Assembly (NCBI GenBank): GCA_026004015.1
Contig: BPIH01000008.1
Coordinates: forward strand, 1-64,000
Direction: 5' to 3'
Origin: Chloroflexota bacterium
GTDB taxonomy: Bacteria; Chloroflexota; Limnocylindria; Limnocylindrales; CSP1-4
DNA length: 64,000 bases
Shown here piece after piece: positions 11,807-20,057 of the stretch. Both the position numbers and the translations under genes were made by a program. The notes under the pieces were generated by a model that worked only from the letters and a program-made list of their open reading frames with translations, searched no databases and was not told the DNA's origin. Within the stretch, counting starts at the first letter, position 1, and every line of letters starts with the position of its first letter.

Positions 11807-12864
11807 CGGTCGGTCCAATCCATGATCACCTTGCCCGATTCGCCGGAACGGGCGACGGCGAAGGCGGCGGCGTAGTCGCGGGCGTGGAAGCGGTGGGTGA
11901 TCGCCGGTCGGATGTCGAGCCCGGACTGGAGCATGACGGTCATCTTGTACCACGTCTCGTACATCTCGCGGCCGTAGATCCCCTTCAGGGTGAGCATCTT
12001 GAAGATGACCTCCGAGAGGTCGATGGAGAGCTCCTGGGTCGGGATCCCAAGGATCGCCATGCCGGCCCCGTGGGCCATGTTCGCCAGGGCGGTCCGGAAG
12101 GCGTCGGGGTTGCCGGACATCTCGAGGACGACGTCGAAGCCTTCGACCATGCCGAGCTCTCGCTGGACGTCGCGGAGGTCCCGTTCGCGAGGGTCGACGA
12201 CGACGTCGGCCCCCATCCGGGCTGCGATGGCCCGCCGGTACGGGTTCGGTTCCGAGACGACGACGAAGCGGGCGCCGGCGTGGCGGACGACGGCCGTCGC
12301 CATGAGGCCGATCGGCCCGGCGCCGGTGACGAGGACGTCCTCGCCGAGGACGGGGAAGGCGAGGGCGGTGTGGACGGCGTTGCCGAAGGGGTCGAAGATG
12401 GCCGCCACGTCCTCGTCGATCCCGGGCCAGTGGTGCCAGACGTTCGTCATCGGCAGGGCGACGTACTCGGCGAAGGCGCCGTCCCGCCCGACCCCGAGGC
12501 CGATGGTGTGGGCGCAGAGGTGGCGACGGCCGGCCAGGCAGTGGCGGCAGCGGCCGCAGACGACGTGACCCTCCCCGGAGACGAGATCGCCGGGCCGGAA
12601 GTCGGTGACGTTGCTGCCGACCTCGACGATCTCGCCGACGAACTCGTGGCCGGCGATGAGGGGCGGCCGGACGGTCCGGGCGGCCCAGGGGTCCCAGGCT
12701 TCGATGTGGAGGTCGGTGCCGCAGATACCGGTCTTGCGGACGCGGATGAGGACGTCGTTGATGCCGATCTCGGGAACCGGGACCTCGCGGAGCTCGAGAC
12801 CGGGGCCGGGGGCGGCCTTGACGAGGGCGAGCATCGTCCCCCGCCGGCCGCCGGTCGCGCTCAT
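11803..12864 (-). CDS. tdh: L-threonine 3-dehydrogenase
   Basis: This zinc-dependent medium-chain dehydrogenase oxidises threonine to 2-amino-3-oxobutanoate with NAD+. The 353-residue sequence has the catalytic zinc ligands C48 (TGICGTD) and H73-E74 (AGHEF), structural zinc cysteines at about C103, C106, C109 and C117, and the nucleotide loop [11 protein letters not shown]. The segments [12 protein letters not shown] and [12 protein letters not shown] are characteristic of Tdh. It overlaps both the FAH-family gene upstream and kbl downstream by 4 bases, so the operon carries out threonine to glycine plus acetyl-CoA. Confidence 0.94.
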
Positions 12865-13784
12865 CCGCCGACCCGGTCGCCCTCGTGGCTACCGGCCGGC
12901 CGCCCGTCCTCCGCGTCGAGGATCGGGTTCTCGACCGAGCCGATTCCCTCGACGGCGACTCGAACCCGGTCGCCGGGCTCGAGGAAGATCGGCGGGTCCC
13001 GGAAGACGCCGACGCCGGCCGGGGTGCCGGTGACGATGAGGTCGCCGGGCTCGAGGGTGATGACGGCGCTGATGAAGGCGATGAGCTCGGGGATCGAGAA
13101 GATCATGTCGCGGGTCGAGCCGTCCTGTATCGGGACCTCGCGACCGGCGTCGGGGCCGCTTCCCGGGACCCGCCAGGAGCGGACGGCGAGGTCGTGGGGG
13201 TCGGTGATGTCTTCGGCGTCGACGAAGACGGGTCCGACGGGCAGGAAGGTGTCCGACCCCTTCGCCCGGAGCCACTGACCGTCGCCCCGCTCGCCGGGCC
13301 GGAGGGCGGCCCGGTTGCCCTGCCAGTCGCGGGCGGTGATGTCGTTGCAGACGACGTAGCCGCCGACGTACGCCATGGCCTCGGCCTTGGTGACCGCCTT
13401 CGCCCGCCGGCGGATGACGACCCCGAGCTCGGCTTCCAGGTCGAGGGCGTGGGTTCCCGGTGGGCGGACGACGGGTTCGCCGTCGGCGACGATGGCGTTG
13501 GCGAACTTGGCGAAGAGGATCGGTCGGTCGGGCAGGGGCTGGCTCTGCTCGGCGACGTGATCGCGGTAGTTGAAGCCGATGCAGATGATCTTACCGGGGG
13601 CCGAGACGGCGGGCGCCGGTCGGAGGTCGCTCGTGGCGAGGCGGCGGCCGTCGGCGAGCTCGACCCGGTCGTCGTCGAGGAGCCGCCCGGCGTCGATGCC
13701 GGGGGCGACGGGCAGCCAGTCAGGAACGAAGCCGGCCGAGGGTCCGGTCGGGGCGACGGTCGTCCGGAAGAAGTAGCGTCGCAC
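12861..13784 (-). CDS. fumarylacetoacetate hydrolase family protein
   Basis: The protein has 307 residues and starts with GTG at 13784. The FAH fold core begins with [13 protein letters not shown]. It is followed by the metal-binding region [67 protein letters not shown] and [18 protein letters not shown]. These match the FahA / 2-keto-3-deoxy-sugar hydratase / acylpyruvate hydrolase group, whose substrate cannot be assigned by motif alone. It is coupled to tdh by a 4-base overlap, so it may process a keto-acid by-product of the same pathway. Confidence 0.85.
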   Translation of the reverse strand: MRRYFFRTTVAPTGPSAGFVPDWLPVAPGIDAGRLLDDDRVELADGRRLATSDLRPAPAVSAPGKIICIGFNYRDHVAEQSQPLPDRPILFAKFANAIVADGEPVVRPPGTHALDLEAELGVVIRRRAKAVTKAEAMAYVGGYVVCNDITARDWQGNRAALRPGERGDGQWLRAKGSDTFLPVGPVFVDAEDITDPHDLAVRSWRVPGSGPDAGREVPIQDGSTRDMIFSIPELIAFISAVITLEPGDLIVTGTPAGVGVFRDPPIFLEPGDRVRVAVEGIGSVENPILDAEDGRPAGSHEGDRVGG

Positions 13785-13794
13785 CGGGCTCGGC

Positions 13795-14607
13795 TCAGCT
13801 CGGGCCGGGGGTCGGCGTGGGCGATGGGCTCGGTTCGGCGGACGGGCTCGGACTCGCCGCCGGGCTCAGGCTTGTGGACGGGCTCGGCGTCGGGCTCGGG
13901 CTCGGCGGGGCGCAGAGCGGCTCCGGGTTCCCCCGCTCGGCTTCGGTGCGGAAGAACTCGAGGATCTCGTCGACGTCGAGCGCATCCTGGTAGAGGACCC
14001 GGCCCCAGACGAGGGCGGCGTACGGGTGAGGGAGCTCGTCGAAGCGGGCGATGACCGGGCTCCCGACGACGTTCCCGGCGAGCCCGCAGACGGGGCTCGG
14101 CGGGAAGTTCGCCGCCAGCTCCCGAAGCGCGCCGTGGGCCGCCGTGTCGCTCGCCGTGTCGGGCCGATAGAGGATGACGAGAGCCCCGTGTTCGAGGTTG
14201 TGGACCCAGGCCTGGGGCAGAACGTTCGCCTCGGGCGCGTAGTAGCGGGGCTGGATCGGGCCGGCGCCGGCGGCGTTGTAGTGGGGACCGGAGGCGGGTG
14301 GACAGAGGGTGTAGCGTGCCGCTTCGCCCCGGGCGAGATGGGTTCGACCCTGGTCGGGCTGGACCTCGCCGAGGCGGCCCGACTGGGGGCTCGGGCTCGG
14401 GTCGAAGATGTTCGAGCAGGCGTAGGCCTTCTGCGATGCCTGGCCGACGATGAAGACGCCGGCCAGCCCGAGGCCGACGACGGCGACGGCGCCGATGATC
14501 ACGTTTCGATAGCGCTCGAGGGGGGAGCGGGGTTGGGAGGCCCGGAACCGGCGGGCGGTTCGGTCCGTGCCGGATGGGCGGCTGGGTCGTCGAGGGCGAT
14601 CGGTCAC
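13795..14607 (-). CDS. membrane-anchored DUF3105 protein
   Basis: The 270-residue protein begins at GTG 14607. An Arg-rich cytoplasmic N-terminus precedes one membrane helix (NVIIGAVAVVGLGLAGVFIV). The external DUF3105 domain shows CPPASGPHYN, YYAPEANVLPQAWVHNLEHGALVILY and a conserved AALVWGRVL segment. The tail is a Pro/Ser/Thr spacer. Cysteines at ACSN, LCPP and VCGL could form a disulfide. It lies 10 bases before the FAH-family gene and is probably cotranscribed with it. The DUF3105 function is unknown. Confidence 0.75.
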   Translation of the reverse strand: MTDRPRRPSRPSGTDRTARRFRASQPRSPLERYRNVIIGAVAVVGLGLAGVFIVGQASQKAYACSNIFDPSPSPQSGRLGEVQPDQGRTHLARGEAARYTLCPPASGPHYNAAGAGPIQPRYYAPEANVLPQAWVHNLEHGALVILYRPDTASDTAAHGALRELAANFPPSPVCGLAGNVVGSPVIARFDELPHPYAALVWGRVLYQDALDVDEILEFFRTEAERGNPEPLCAPPSPSPTPSPSTSLSPAASPSPSAEPSPSPTPTPGPS

Positions 14608-14736
14608 CTGGTCACCTGGTCAGCTGTGGCGGATCCGGCCGGTCGAGCGGTCGAGCGAGACGTGGCAGAAGCCGGGCGAACAGGGTAGCGCGCCGCCGCA
14701 GAGCGTGCCGGGTCCCGATGGTCCCGATCCCACTCC

Positions 14737-15129
14737 TCAGGGCTCGTTCAGGTAGGCCCGGACGGCCGGGCGGCTGAGGCCGTAGAAGAGGGCCACGGCG
14801 AGGACGGCCACGACGAGGGCGGGCGCCACGAAGCCACCGACGGCCAGGATCGGCACGGCGGGTACCGTCAGGCTCGAGAGGCCGAGGGCGAGGCCGCGAG
14901 CCGCCTCCTTGCGCTGGAAGACGAGGGTGATCGTGAAGACCGTGTAGGCGAGGAGGCTCATGACGACGAGGCCCTCGAGGCTCAAGGGGGCGTTCACGGC
15001 CAGGTCGACGACCGAGCGGAGGGAGAGGCCGACGAGGACGAGGATGCCGAAGGCGTAGGCGAGGAAGAGGCGGAGGCCCGGCGGCATGGCCGAGAGGTGG
15101 CGAAGCATGGCGACGTCGAATTGTGCCAT
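14737..15129 (-). CDS. small four-helix integral membrane protein
   Basis: The 130-residue protein has ATG at 15129. Four hydrophobic segments are visible (LFLAYAFGILVLVGLSL, LVVMSLLAYTVFTITLVF, LSSLTVPAVPILAVGGFV, LVVAVLAVALFYGL) with a short charged loop between the second and third. No family is recognised. Longer upstream frames on this strand are shadows of the methyltransferase on the plus strand. It is divergent from that gene, with only 57 bases between starts. Confidence 0.65.
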   Translation of the reverse strand: MAQFDVAMLRHLSAMPPGLRLFLAYAFGILVLVGLSLRSVVDLAVNAPLSLEGLVVMSLLAYTVFTITLVFQRKEAARGLALGLSSLTVPAVPILAVGGFVAPALVVAVLAVALFYGLSRPAVRAYLNEP

Positions 15130-15148
15130 GGGCCGCCGGTGGCGACCG

Positions 15149-15177
15149 TTCGGCCAACGGCTCTGCCCCCGTATACT
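15149..15177 (+). promoter_or_regulatory. promoter of methyltransferase, near-leaderless
   Basis: TTCGGC (15149-15154), 17 bases, TATACT (15172-15177). The GTG start at 15187 lies 9 bases beyond the -10 box, so the transcript would have almost no leader. Confidence 0.55.
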
Positions 15178-15186
15178 CGGAGCCCC

Positions 15187-15927
15187 GTGGCTGATCTCCC
15201 GTTCGATCTGGCACCCGTTGCCTTTGCCCGCTTCCTTCGCCACTTCGACCCCGAGGCGAAGCTGCCGAGGGCCCTTCAGGCCTTGGGACCCGTCGCCCGG
15301 CGAGACGTCGTCGTCGTCGATGCTGGCCATGGCGTCGTCGCCGGCCAGCTCGCGGTCCTCGGGGCGCGGGTGACGGCCCTCGAACGGCCGGGCGCCCTCG
15401 CCGATCTCGAGCGGGCTGTCCGCGCGAGCCCGCTCCTCGCTGGCGTCCGGGTGGCCGAAGGGACGCCGGAGCGGCTCGGGCTGCCCGACGAGAGCGTCGA
15501 CGTCGTCGTCGGCTGCTGGTCCGCCTATCGGGGCCCGAAGCCGGCGGAGCTGGCCGAGGCGGAACGGGTCCTGCGGCCCGGTGGTCGCCTCCTCGTCGTC
15601 CACGACTACGGGCGGGACGAGGCGTCGCAACTCCGCGATCCGGGCCTTCCGGAGTACACGAGCTGGGGTCGCCGGGATGGCCCGTTCCTGCGGGCGGGAT
15701 TCCGGATCCGGGTCATCCACTGCTGGTGGCGCTTCGACGACCTGGAGACGGCCCGAAGCGTCCTGGCCGAGGTCTTCGGGCCCCCGGGGGTGGTCCTCGG
15801 GGAGCGGCTTCGGCGGCCGCGGGTGGCCCACAACATCGCCGTCTTCCACCGCTCGAAGGACGAGGAGATGGACGAGGAGCCAGGCGAAGAGGGCGCGGCG
15901 GAGGGCGTAGAGGCGGCCCGGCCGTGA
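15187..15927 (+). CDS. class I SAM-dependent methyltransferase
   Basis: The 246-residue protein is read from GTG 15187. Motif I is degenerate (VVVDAGHGVVAGQLAVLGARVTALE), followed by GTPERLGLPDESVDVVVGCWSAY (motif II/III) and ERVLRPGGRLLVVHDYGRDE, the usual layout of a Rossmann methyltransferase. The C-terminus is an acidic tail (KDEEMDEEPGEE). In motif I the usual GxGxG is DAGHG, so cofactor binding may be weakened. The substrate is unknown. The next plus-strand gene is a small membrane protein starting 88 bases later. Confidence 0.7.
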   Translation: MADLPFDLAPVAFARFLRHFDPEAKLPRALQALGPVARRDVVVVDAGHGVVAGQLAVLGARVTALERPGALADLERAVRASPLLAGVRVAEGTPERLGLPDESVDVVVGCWSAYRGPKPAELAEAERVLRPGGRLLVVHDYGRDEASQLRDPGLPEYTSWGRRDGPFLRAGFRIRVIHCWWRFDDLETARSVLAEVFGPPGVVLGERLRRPRVAHNIAVFHRSKDEEMDEEPGEEGAAEGVEAARP

Positions 15928-16015
15928 ACGCGGGGTCCGCGCCGGGTGTCGCTCGCCCGGCAGGCGTCGGGCGGGCGGTGGGTCTCGCCGTCGGGCGGGC
16001 CTCGAGGCGAGCCTG

Positions 16016-16429
16016 ATGCGACTCCGACAGCCGCGTCGCCGGGAGCGCATCGACCCGCGCTGGCAGGTCGTGCCGCGGGCGCCGGGCGGCGGCCGGGGGC
16101 GGGTCGGGCCGCACCTCGGTCCGATCCGACTCACCCCGACCCGGGTCTCCCTCGGGATCGCCCTGGGCGGCTCGCTCGGCCTTCTCGTCGTCGCCCTCCT
16201 CCGCCGCGACGAGCTCCAGGTTCCGCTCCTGACGACGGCCTTCTTCGTCCTCGGTCTCGTCCTGGCCGCCTTCGCCGTGGCCGGGGCCGTGGGAACGTAT
16301 CGAGCGGCCGCGGAGTTCCGGAGCGGTCAGGCGCTTCTCCTCGCCATCGTCGGGGGGCTCTTCGCCCTGGCGGCCTGCGGAGCCTTCGGGGCCGCCGTCG
16401 TCCTCGCCCTCCTCTGGCGGGCGAGCTGA
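16016..16429 (+). CDS. small membrane protein with basic N-terminus
   Basis: The 137-residue protein has an Arg-rich N-terminus of about 40 residues and three hydrophobic helices (SLGIALGGSLGLLVVALL, TTAFFVLGLVLAAFAVAGAVG, LLLAIVGGLFALAACGAFGAAVVLALL). ATG 16016 is the first start in this frame. No family is recognised. It may be cotranscribed with the preceding methyltransferase gene. Confidence 0.6.
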   Translation: MRLRQPRRRERIDPRWQVVPRAPGGGRGRVGPHLGPIRLTPTRVSLGIALGGSLGLLVVALLRRDELQVPLLTTAFFVLGLVLAAFAVAGAVGTYRAAAEFRSGQALLLAIVGGLFALAACGAFGAAVVLALLWRAS

Positions 16430-16548
16430 GGCCGATCCCCGAGGAGCGGGGAGCGCGGAGTGATGGCCGGCACGACGGGTCGACCGGCCGCGGGGCGCGA
16501 CGGGCGCACGGCAAGGGTCGCTCCTCGGCAGGTGCGGCGGCCGGCTGG

Positions 16549-16554
16549 TACACT
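16549..16554 (+). promoter_or_regulatory. -10 box of tRNA-Glu(TTC)
   Basis: TACACT at 16549-16554 lies 11 bases before the mature 5' end of the tRNA at 16566. No clear -35 hexamer is seen. Confidence 0.45.
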
Positions 16555-16565
16555 CCGCCCGCCGC

Positions 16566-16642
16566 GCCCCCATCGTCTAGAGGCCTAGGACGCCACCCTT
16601 TCAAGGTGGAGATCAGGGGTTCGAATCCCCTTGGGGGCACCA
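16566..16642 (+). tRNA. tRNA-Glu (anticodon TTC)
   Basis: The acceptor strands GCCCCCA (16566-16572) and TGGGGGC (16632-16638) pair fully and are followed by ACCA, so CCA is encoded. The anticodon stem CCACC/GGTGG flanks the loop CTTTCAA, giving anticodon TTC at 16600-16602. The T arm carries GGTTCGAATCC. A second tRNA-Glu with a different anticodon lies about 100 bases downstream. Confidence 0.96.
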
Positions 16643-16728
16643 CGAGCGCAGTGCGGTACCCCGGGCGCAGCGAGGCCGGGGTCGCGTGAGCCACGCCCTC
16701 GCCGGGCGCGGTCGCGCACCGCTCGGGT

Positions 16729-16734
16729 TACCAT
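16729..16734 (+). promoter_or_regulatory. -10 box of tRNA-Glu(CTC)
   Basis: TACCAT at 16729-16734 lies 9 bases before the mature 5' end at 16744, so the second tRNA appears to have its own promoter. Confidence 0.4.
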
Positions 16735-16743
16735 TGGCCGGGC

Positions 16744-16820
16744 GCCCCGTTCGTCTAGTGGCCGAGGACACCGCCCTCTCAAGGCGGAGATCGCGGGTTC
16801 GAATCCCGCACGGGGCACCA
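16744..16820 (+). tRNA. tRNA-Glu (anticodon CTC)
   Basis: Acceptor strands GCCCCGT (16744-16750) and ACGGGGC pair fully and end in encoded ACCA. Anticodon stem CCGCC/GGCGG flanks the loop CTCTCAA, with anticodon CTC at 16778-16780. The body is very similar to the TTC tRNA just upstream, so the two probably arose by duplication. Confidence 0.96.
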
Positions 16821-16898
16821 GCGCTCGACGGTCCGAGCGGCTGCTCGGTCGAGTCCGACTCGCCAACTCCCAACTCCAGCTGGCAGGTGTACGGGCGC

Positions 16899-17252
16899 AT
16901 GGAGATCATGGGCATCCGGATCCCGACGATCATCAGCGACAACGTCGCGACCCGGTGCGATGGCTGCGGGGGCGTCATCGAGGACACGCCCTGGCGGGTG
17001 AGTGTCCTCGACATCGTCTCCGCGGAGGCGCCGCCGTCGTGGATCGAGCGGCCGCGGATCAATCCCGGGCCCTTCCAGTTCCACTCGGATCCGAGCCACG
17101 TTCGGGCCTGGATGGCCCGCCGCGGCTACTGGTTCTGCCGGAAGGGCACGGTCCGCGAGATCATGCGACCCGTGCCGTTGCCGACCGACCCGCCGGGCTG
17201 GGGTCTCTGCGACGGCCTCCATCGCGACGACCACGAGTTCGTCCCGGCCTGA
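16899..17252 (+). CDS. small zinc-finger-like cytoplasmic protein
   Basis: The 117-residue protein is read from ATG 16899; the frame is open further upstream, but that would run through the tRNA. It has a CxxC pair at the N-terminus (TRCDGCGGVIED) and single cysteines in YWFCRKG and GLCDGL that could complete a zinc site. It is otherwise polar (SDPSHVRAWMARRGYWF). No known family is recognised. It stands alone between tRNA-Glu and a repeat-rich intergenic region. Confidence 0.6.
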   Translation: MEIMGIRIPTIISDNVATRCDGCGGVIEDTPWRVSVLDIVSAEAPPSWIERPRINPGPFQFHSDPSHVRAWMARRGYWFCRKGTVREIMRPVPLPTDPPGWGLCDGLHRDDHEFVPA

Positions 17253-17421
17253 GCGCGCGGGCGCGAAGCGGCGGTCGCGGCCGGGCTGCTCCGGGAGGCA
17301 TCTCTCGCGCCGTCCCTCGGCGGCCACCGGCCATGAAAGGACTCTCGCTGCTCGCTGACTGGCGTTCGGCGCCGACCGACCGCGGGGTCGGACGCCCCCG
17401 CCTCGTCCCCGACCGGCCCGC

Positions 17422-17580
17422 GTGTTCACGGAACACCAAAGGGGCCGTATCCCCCGACCGCGCCTCCCCGGTACCCGCCTTTCGGTGTTCGTGGCCCACC
17501 AGAGCCGCCGAATCGGTCGCCCCCGTCCCCCCTGCACCCCCGGTTTGGTGTTCTGGGTGCACGGCACCCAGGCGGGTGGG
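17422..17580 (+). repeat. three tandem 63-bp degenerate repeats with internal dyads
   Basis: GTGTTC recurs at 17422, 17485 and 17548, exactly 63 bases apart, each followed by similar sequence (the first two share the pattern GTGTTC-N9-CCA-RAG and a C-rich end). The first unit contains the palindrome GTGTTC-ACG-GAACAC (17422-17436), the second GTGG-C-CCAC (17491-17499), and the third GGGTGC-ACG-GCACCC (17555-17569), so a dyad is kept after each GTGTTC although its sequence changes. Confidence 0.65.
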
Positions 17581-17598
17581 CAGCTGGGCTCGGAGCCG

Positions 17599-17620
17599 CC
17601 CCGAGGGCCTTCCCTCGGGG
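17599..17620. terminator. possible intergenic terminator hairpin
   Basis: CCCCGAGGG (17599-17607) and CCCTCGGGG (17612-17620) form a perfect 9-base stem with a CCTT loop. There is no T-tract, and the nearest upstream gene ends 350 bases away, so a terminator role is tentative. Confidence 0.4.
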
Positions 17621-17778
17621 ACGGTCGCCCCTCCGAGCGGGAGAGCCGGTCAGGTCGGGCGGACGCGCCCTGCCGCACCGACACAGAGGCCGGGATGCAT
17701 CCCCTGCCGCGCGGGTCGTTGGACGCGGCGAGCGTGGCCGTCATCGACACCCTCGATGCGTCCCTCCCTCGGGGGCCG

Positions 17779-17808
17779 TTGACACCGCCTTCGCCGGCTC
17801 CGTATTCT
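17779..17808 (+). promoter_or_regulatory. strong sigma70-type promoter of the HTH regulator
   Basis: TTGACA (17779-17784), 18 bases, TATTCT (17803-17808). A GTG codon at 17815 is only 6 bases beyond the -10 box. Confidence 0.7.
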
Positions 17809-17814
17809 CCGGCC

Positions 17815-17898
17815 GTGGCCACCCCGCAAAGCCAGATTTACCCAGATTCACCCGCGGGCTCACCCGTGGGCCGGCGCCCGGGCCAGACGGATGCCTGA
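17815..17898 (+). CDS. possible leaderless 27-codon leader peptide
   Basis: GTG 17815 lies 6 bases after the TATTCT box, where transcription should start. It opens a 27-codon frame rich in Pro, Ser and Gly (VATPQSQIYPDSPAGSPVGR...) that ends with TGA at 17896-17898. It overlaps the ATG (17891) of the regulator gene by 8 bases in another frame. This could couple translation of the regulator to the leader. It has no recognisable family and may be untranslated. Confidence 0.35.
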   Translation: MATPQSQIYPDSPAGSPVGRRPGQTDA

Positions 17899-18754
17899 CC
17901 GGTCGGCCGCTCCGGTCCGGGCTCGACGCGACCGATCGGAGTGGCTGTCCCTCGGTGCGGCGTCGCGCCTCCTCGGCGTCGATCCCGACACCCTTCGGCG
18001 CTGGGCCGACGCCGGCCGCCTCGAGGTCTTCACGACGCCGGGCGGCCACCGGCGCTTCCGGCGGCGCTCCCTCGAGGCACTGACCACCGAGCGGCGGACG
18101 CGGCCGAGCCTCGTCGGTCTCGGGGCGACACCCGACCGCCTCGCCGCGGCCTATCGCCGCTCCTATCGGAGCGTCCGGGCCACCCGGGGCGTCCGGGGCA
18201 CTGCAGGCCAGCCGGTGCCGTCGGGGACGCCCGCATCGCCCGACCCGCATCCCGTGCCACCAGCGGGGCCTGCGGTGGGCGTCCCGGCGGTCGACGACCG
18301 AGCCGGCTTTCGCGCTGACGGCCGCCGTCTCCTCGAGGCCCTCGTTGCCTATCTCGAGGCCGCCGAGCAGGACCGGGCGAGCTGCGAGGCTGTTGCCGCC
18401 GAGTGCGCCGCCCGGATGGCCCGCCGCCTCGCCTCGGAGGGGCGGAGCCTGACCGAGTCGCTCGGCTGGTTCGTCCTTGCCCGCCGACCCTTCCTCGCCG
18501 AGCTCCGTCGCCTCGGCGAGCAGCGGCGGCTCGATGCCGCCTACCTCGGGCGCCTCTACGACGAGGCGGCCGCTCTCCTCGACCGGCTCCTCCTCGCCTT
18601 CGTCGCCGCGTTCCAGGTCGCCGCTCCCGAGGTCGCTGCTGCCGAGGTCGCCGACGCGGCGGGGAGGTCCAGGGGACGGACCGGCAAGCCGACACAGGGG
18701 GCGCCCATGGCCGCCGAACCTGGCGCCGACGTCTCCCAGGAGGATCCGTGCTGA
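17891..18754 (+). CDS. MerR/excisionase-type helix-turn-helix regulator with C-terminal sensor-like domain
   Basis: The protein has 287 residues. A DNA-binding domain at about 15-60 (WLSLGAASRLLGVDPDTLRRWADAGRL...TTPGGHRRFRR) is typical of MerR-like winged helices. A roughly 70-residue linker rich in Pro and Ala follows. A C-terminal all-helical domain at about 135-260 (RLLEALVAYLEAAEQDRASCEAVAAECA, then LGWFVLARRPFLAELRRLG) resembles alpha-helical ligand domains of related regulators. Its stop overlaps the start of the next gene, a polytopic membrane protein, which is the best candidate for a cotranscribed partner. The inducer is unknown. Confidence 0.75.
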   Translation: MPDRSAAPVRARRDRSEWLSLGAASRLLGVDPDTLRRWADAGRLEVFTTPGGHRRFRRRSLEALTTERRTRPSLVGLGATPDRLAAAYRRSYRSVRATRGVRGTAGQPVPSGTPASPDPHPVPPAGPAVGVPAVDDRAGFRADGRRLLEALVAYLEAAEQDRASCEAVAAECAARMARRLASEGRSLTESLGWFVLARRPFLAELRRLGEQRRLDAAYLGRLYDEAAALLDRLLLAFVAAFQVAAPEVAAAEVADAAGRSRGRTGKPTQGAPMAAEPGADVSQEDPC

Positions 18755-19851
18755 CCATGCCCAGCGTCCTCATCCCCGGCCTGACCTCGCTCCTCGCCCT
18801 CGCCTTCGCCCTCGCCCTCGTCGACCAGTGGCGGGAGCGGCGGCGGGCCTACCAGCTCGTCTGGGCGGTGGGGATGCTCTTCTACGGCCTCGCCTCGGGT
18901 TCCGAGGCCGTGGCGGCGGCCGTCGGCTGGAGCGAGCCGCTCTATCGGGTCTGGTACCTGACGGGAGCCGTCTGGACGGCGGGCTGGCTCGGCCTCGGGA
19001 CCGCCTTCCTTCTCGCCCGGACGCGCTTCGGTTACAGCTTCGCCCTCTGCCTCTTCCTGGCCGGGCTCTTCACCTTCCTCGTCCGGAACCGGCCGGAGTA
19101 CGCGGCTGCCGGTCCGGTCCCGATCCTCTACTTCATCGCCGCCGGGATCCTCGCCCTCGCCGTCGCCGTCGAGACCTACTTCCAGAACGAGCGCTGGCCG
19201 CTCCTGGCGGCGGTGGCCGTCGTCGGGGCGACCCTCGCTTCGATCGGGATCATGATCGTCACCCCGCTCCCGGCGCCCGGCTATGCCCTGGATCCGGCGA
19301 CGGGGCTGCCCGTGGCGACCCTCTTCCCGCCCGAGCTCCGGCTCCTGACGCCGTTCCTCAACGTGACCGGCGCCTTCGCCCTCATCCTGGGGGCGGTCTT
19401 CTCGACGTACGTCTTCATGCCGAAGCGGCGGGTCCTCGCCTACAGCCTCGATCCCGAGCAGCCGGGCGACCAGTTCCTCTTCAACCTCCTCATCTCGCCC
19501 GTCGCCATCAGCGTCAACTTCGTGGCCTCGATCCCCGGCGCCGTGCGAGCCCTCGTCACCGGTCGGATCCACTCCCGGGTCCCGGCCACGATCCTCATCG
19601 CCATCGGTGCCTTCGTGCCCACGGTCACCGACAGCTTCGCCAAACTCGGGCAGACGGACCTCTTCCAGCTCGGCAAGCTCGTTGGGGCAATCCTCCTCTT
19701 CGCCGGCTTCCTCGTCTCCATCGAGGTCTTCCGAGAGATCCGAATTCCCTTCACGACGGTCCGTCTGGCGACCGCCCGCCGCGAACACCCGCAGGCGATC
19801 GGCGGGGGTCGGCCCGAGGGGTCGGAGGCGAGGCCCGGCGGCGCGGCCTGA
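18748..19851 (+). CDS. polytopic membrane protein
   Basis: The protein has about 367 residues. GTG 18748 is preferred because AGGAGG (18738-18743) ends 4 bases before it; ATG 18757 in the same frame is the alternative. About nine hydrophobic helices are visible, including LTSLLALAFALALVDQW, WGVGM-like AYQLVWAVGMLFYGLASG, IPILYFIAAGILALAVAVE and LVGAILLFAGFLVSIEVF, with a conserved-looking RFGYSFALCLF loop. It has no transporter signature I can name. It is translationally coupled to the HTH regulator upstream (GTGCTGA overlap). Confidence 0.75.
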   Translation: MLTMPSVLIPGLTSLLALAFALALVDQWRERRRAYQLVWAVGMLFYGLASGSEAVAAAVGWSEPLYRVWYLTGAVWTAGWLGLGTAFLLARTRFGYSFALCLFLAGLFTFLVRNRPEYAAAGPVPILYFIAAGILALAVAVETYFQNERWPLLAAVAVVGATLASIGIMIVTPLPAPGYALDPATGLPVATLFPPELRLLTPFLNVTGAFALILGAVFSTYVFMPKRRVLAYSLDPEQPGDQFLFNLLISPVAISVNFVASIPGAVRALVTGRIHSRVPATILIAIGAFVPTVTDSFAKLGQTDLFQLGKLVGAILLFAGFLVSIEVFREIRIPFTTVRLATARREHPQAIGGGRPEGSEARPGGAA

Positions 19852-19953
19852 TCGCCCGGGGCGCGGCGATCTCGGGGCCGCGGTCGCTCGTCGGCCCCTG
19901 GCTTCGGTCGGCCCGGCGACCGCGCGAATCGGCCTGGCGATCGCGCGCATCGG

Positions 19954-19993
19954 CCCAGCGGGGTGCGCTCCGACCCAGCGGGGTGCGCTCCGG
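19954..19993 (+). repeat. two tandem 20-bp repeats upstream of galU
   Basis: CCCAGCGGGGTGCGCTCCG(A/G) occurs twice head to tail (19954-19973 and 19974-19993), 23 bases before the -10 box of galU. It could be a regulator site or a simple duplication. Confidence 0.7.
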
Positions 19994-20015
19994 CCAGGTC
20001 GATCGGGGTGGGGGG

Positions 20016-20021
20016 TATACT
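20016..20021 (+). promoter_or_regulatory. -10 box of galU
   Basis: TATACT at 20016-20021 is preceded by a run of G and followed by CGG, like the box before the 15.2 kb methyltransferase. The start codon of galU is 36 bases downstream. Confidence 0.5.
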
Positions 20022-20057
20022 CGGCCGGCAGCCCACTCTGAGCCACGACGAGGTTCC

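Larger units (their letters stand above)
17253..17814 (+). other. repeat-bearing intergenic region
   Basis: No convincing gene is seen in these 560 bases. It contains three tandem 63-base units (17422 onward), a perfect 9-base-stem hairpin (17599-17620), and the promoter of the next gene (17779-17808). Confidence 0.6.

Noticed and set aside
14737-16134. 465-codon minus-strand frame containing the four-helix membrane protein
   Set aside because: Only the last 130 codons have a protein-like hydrophobic pattern. The upstream part is antisense to the methyltransferase.
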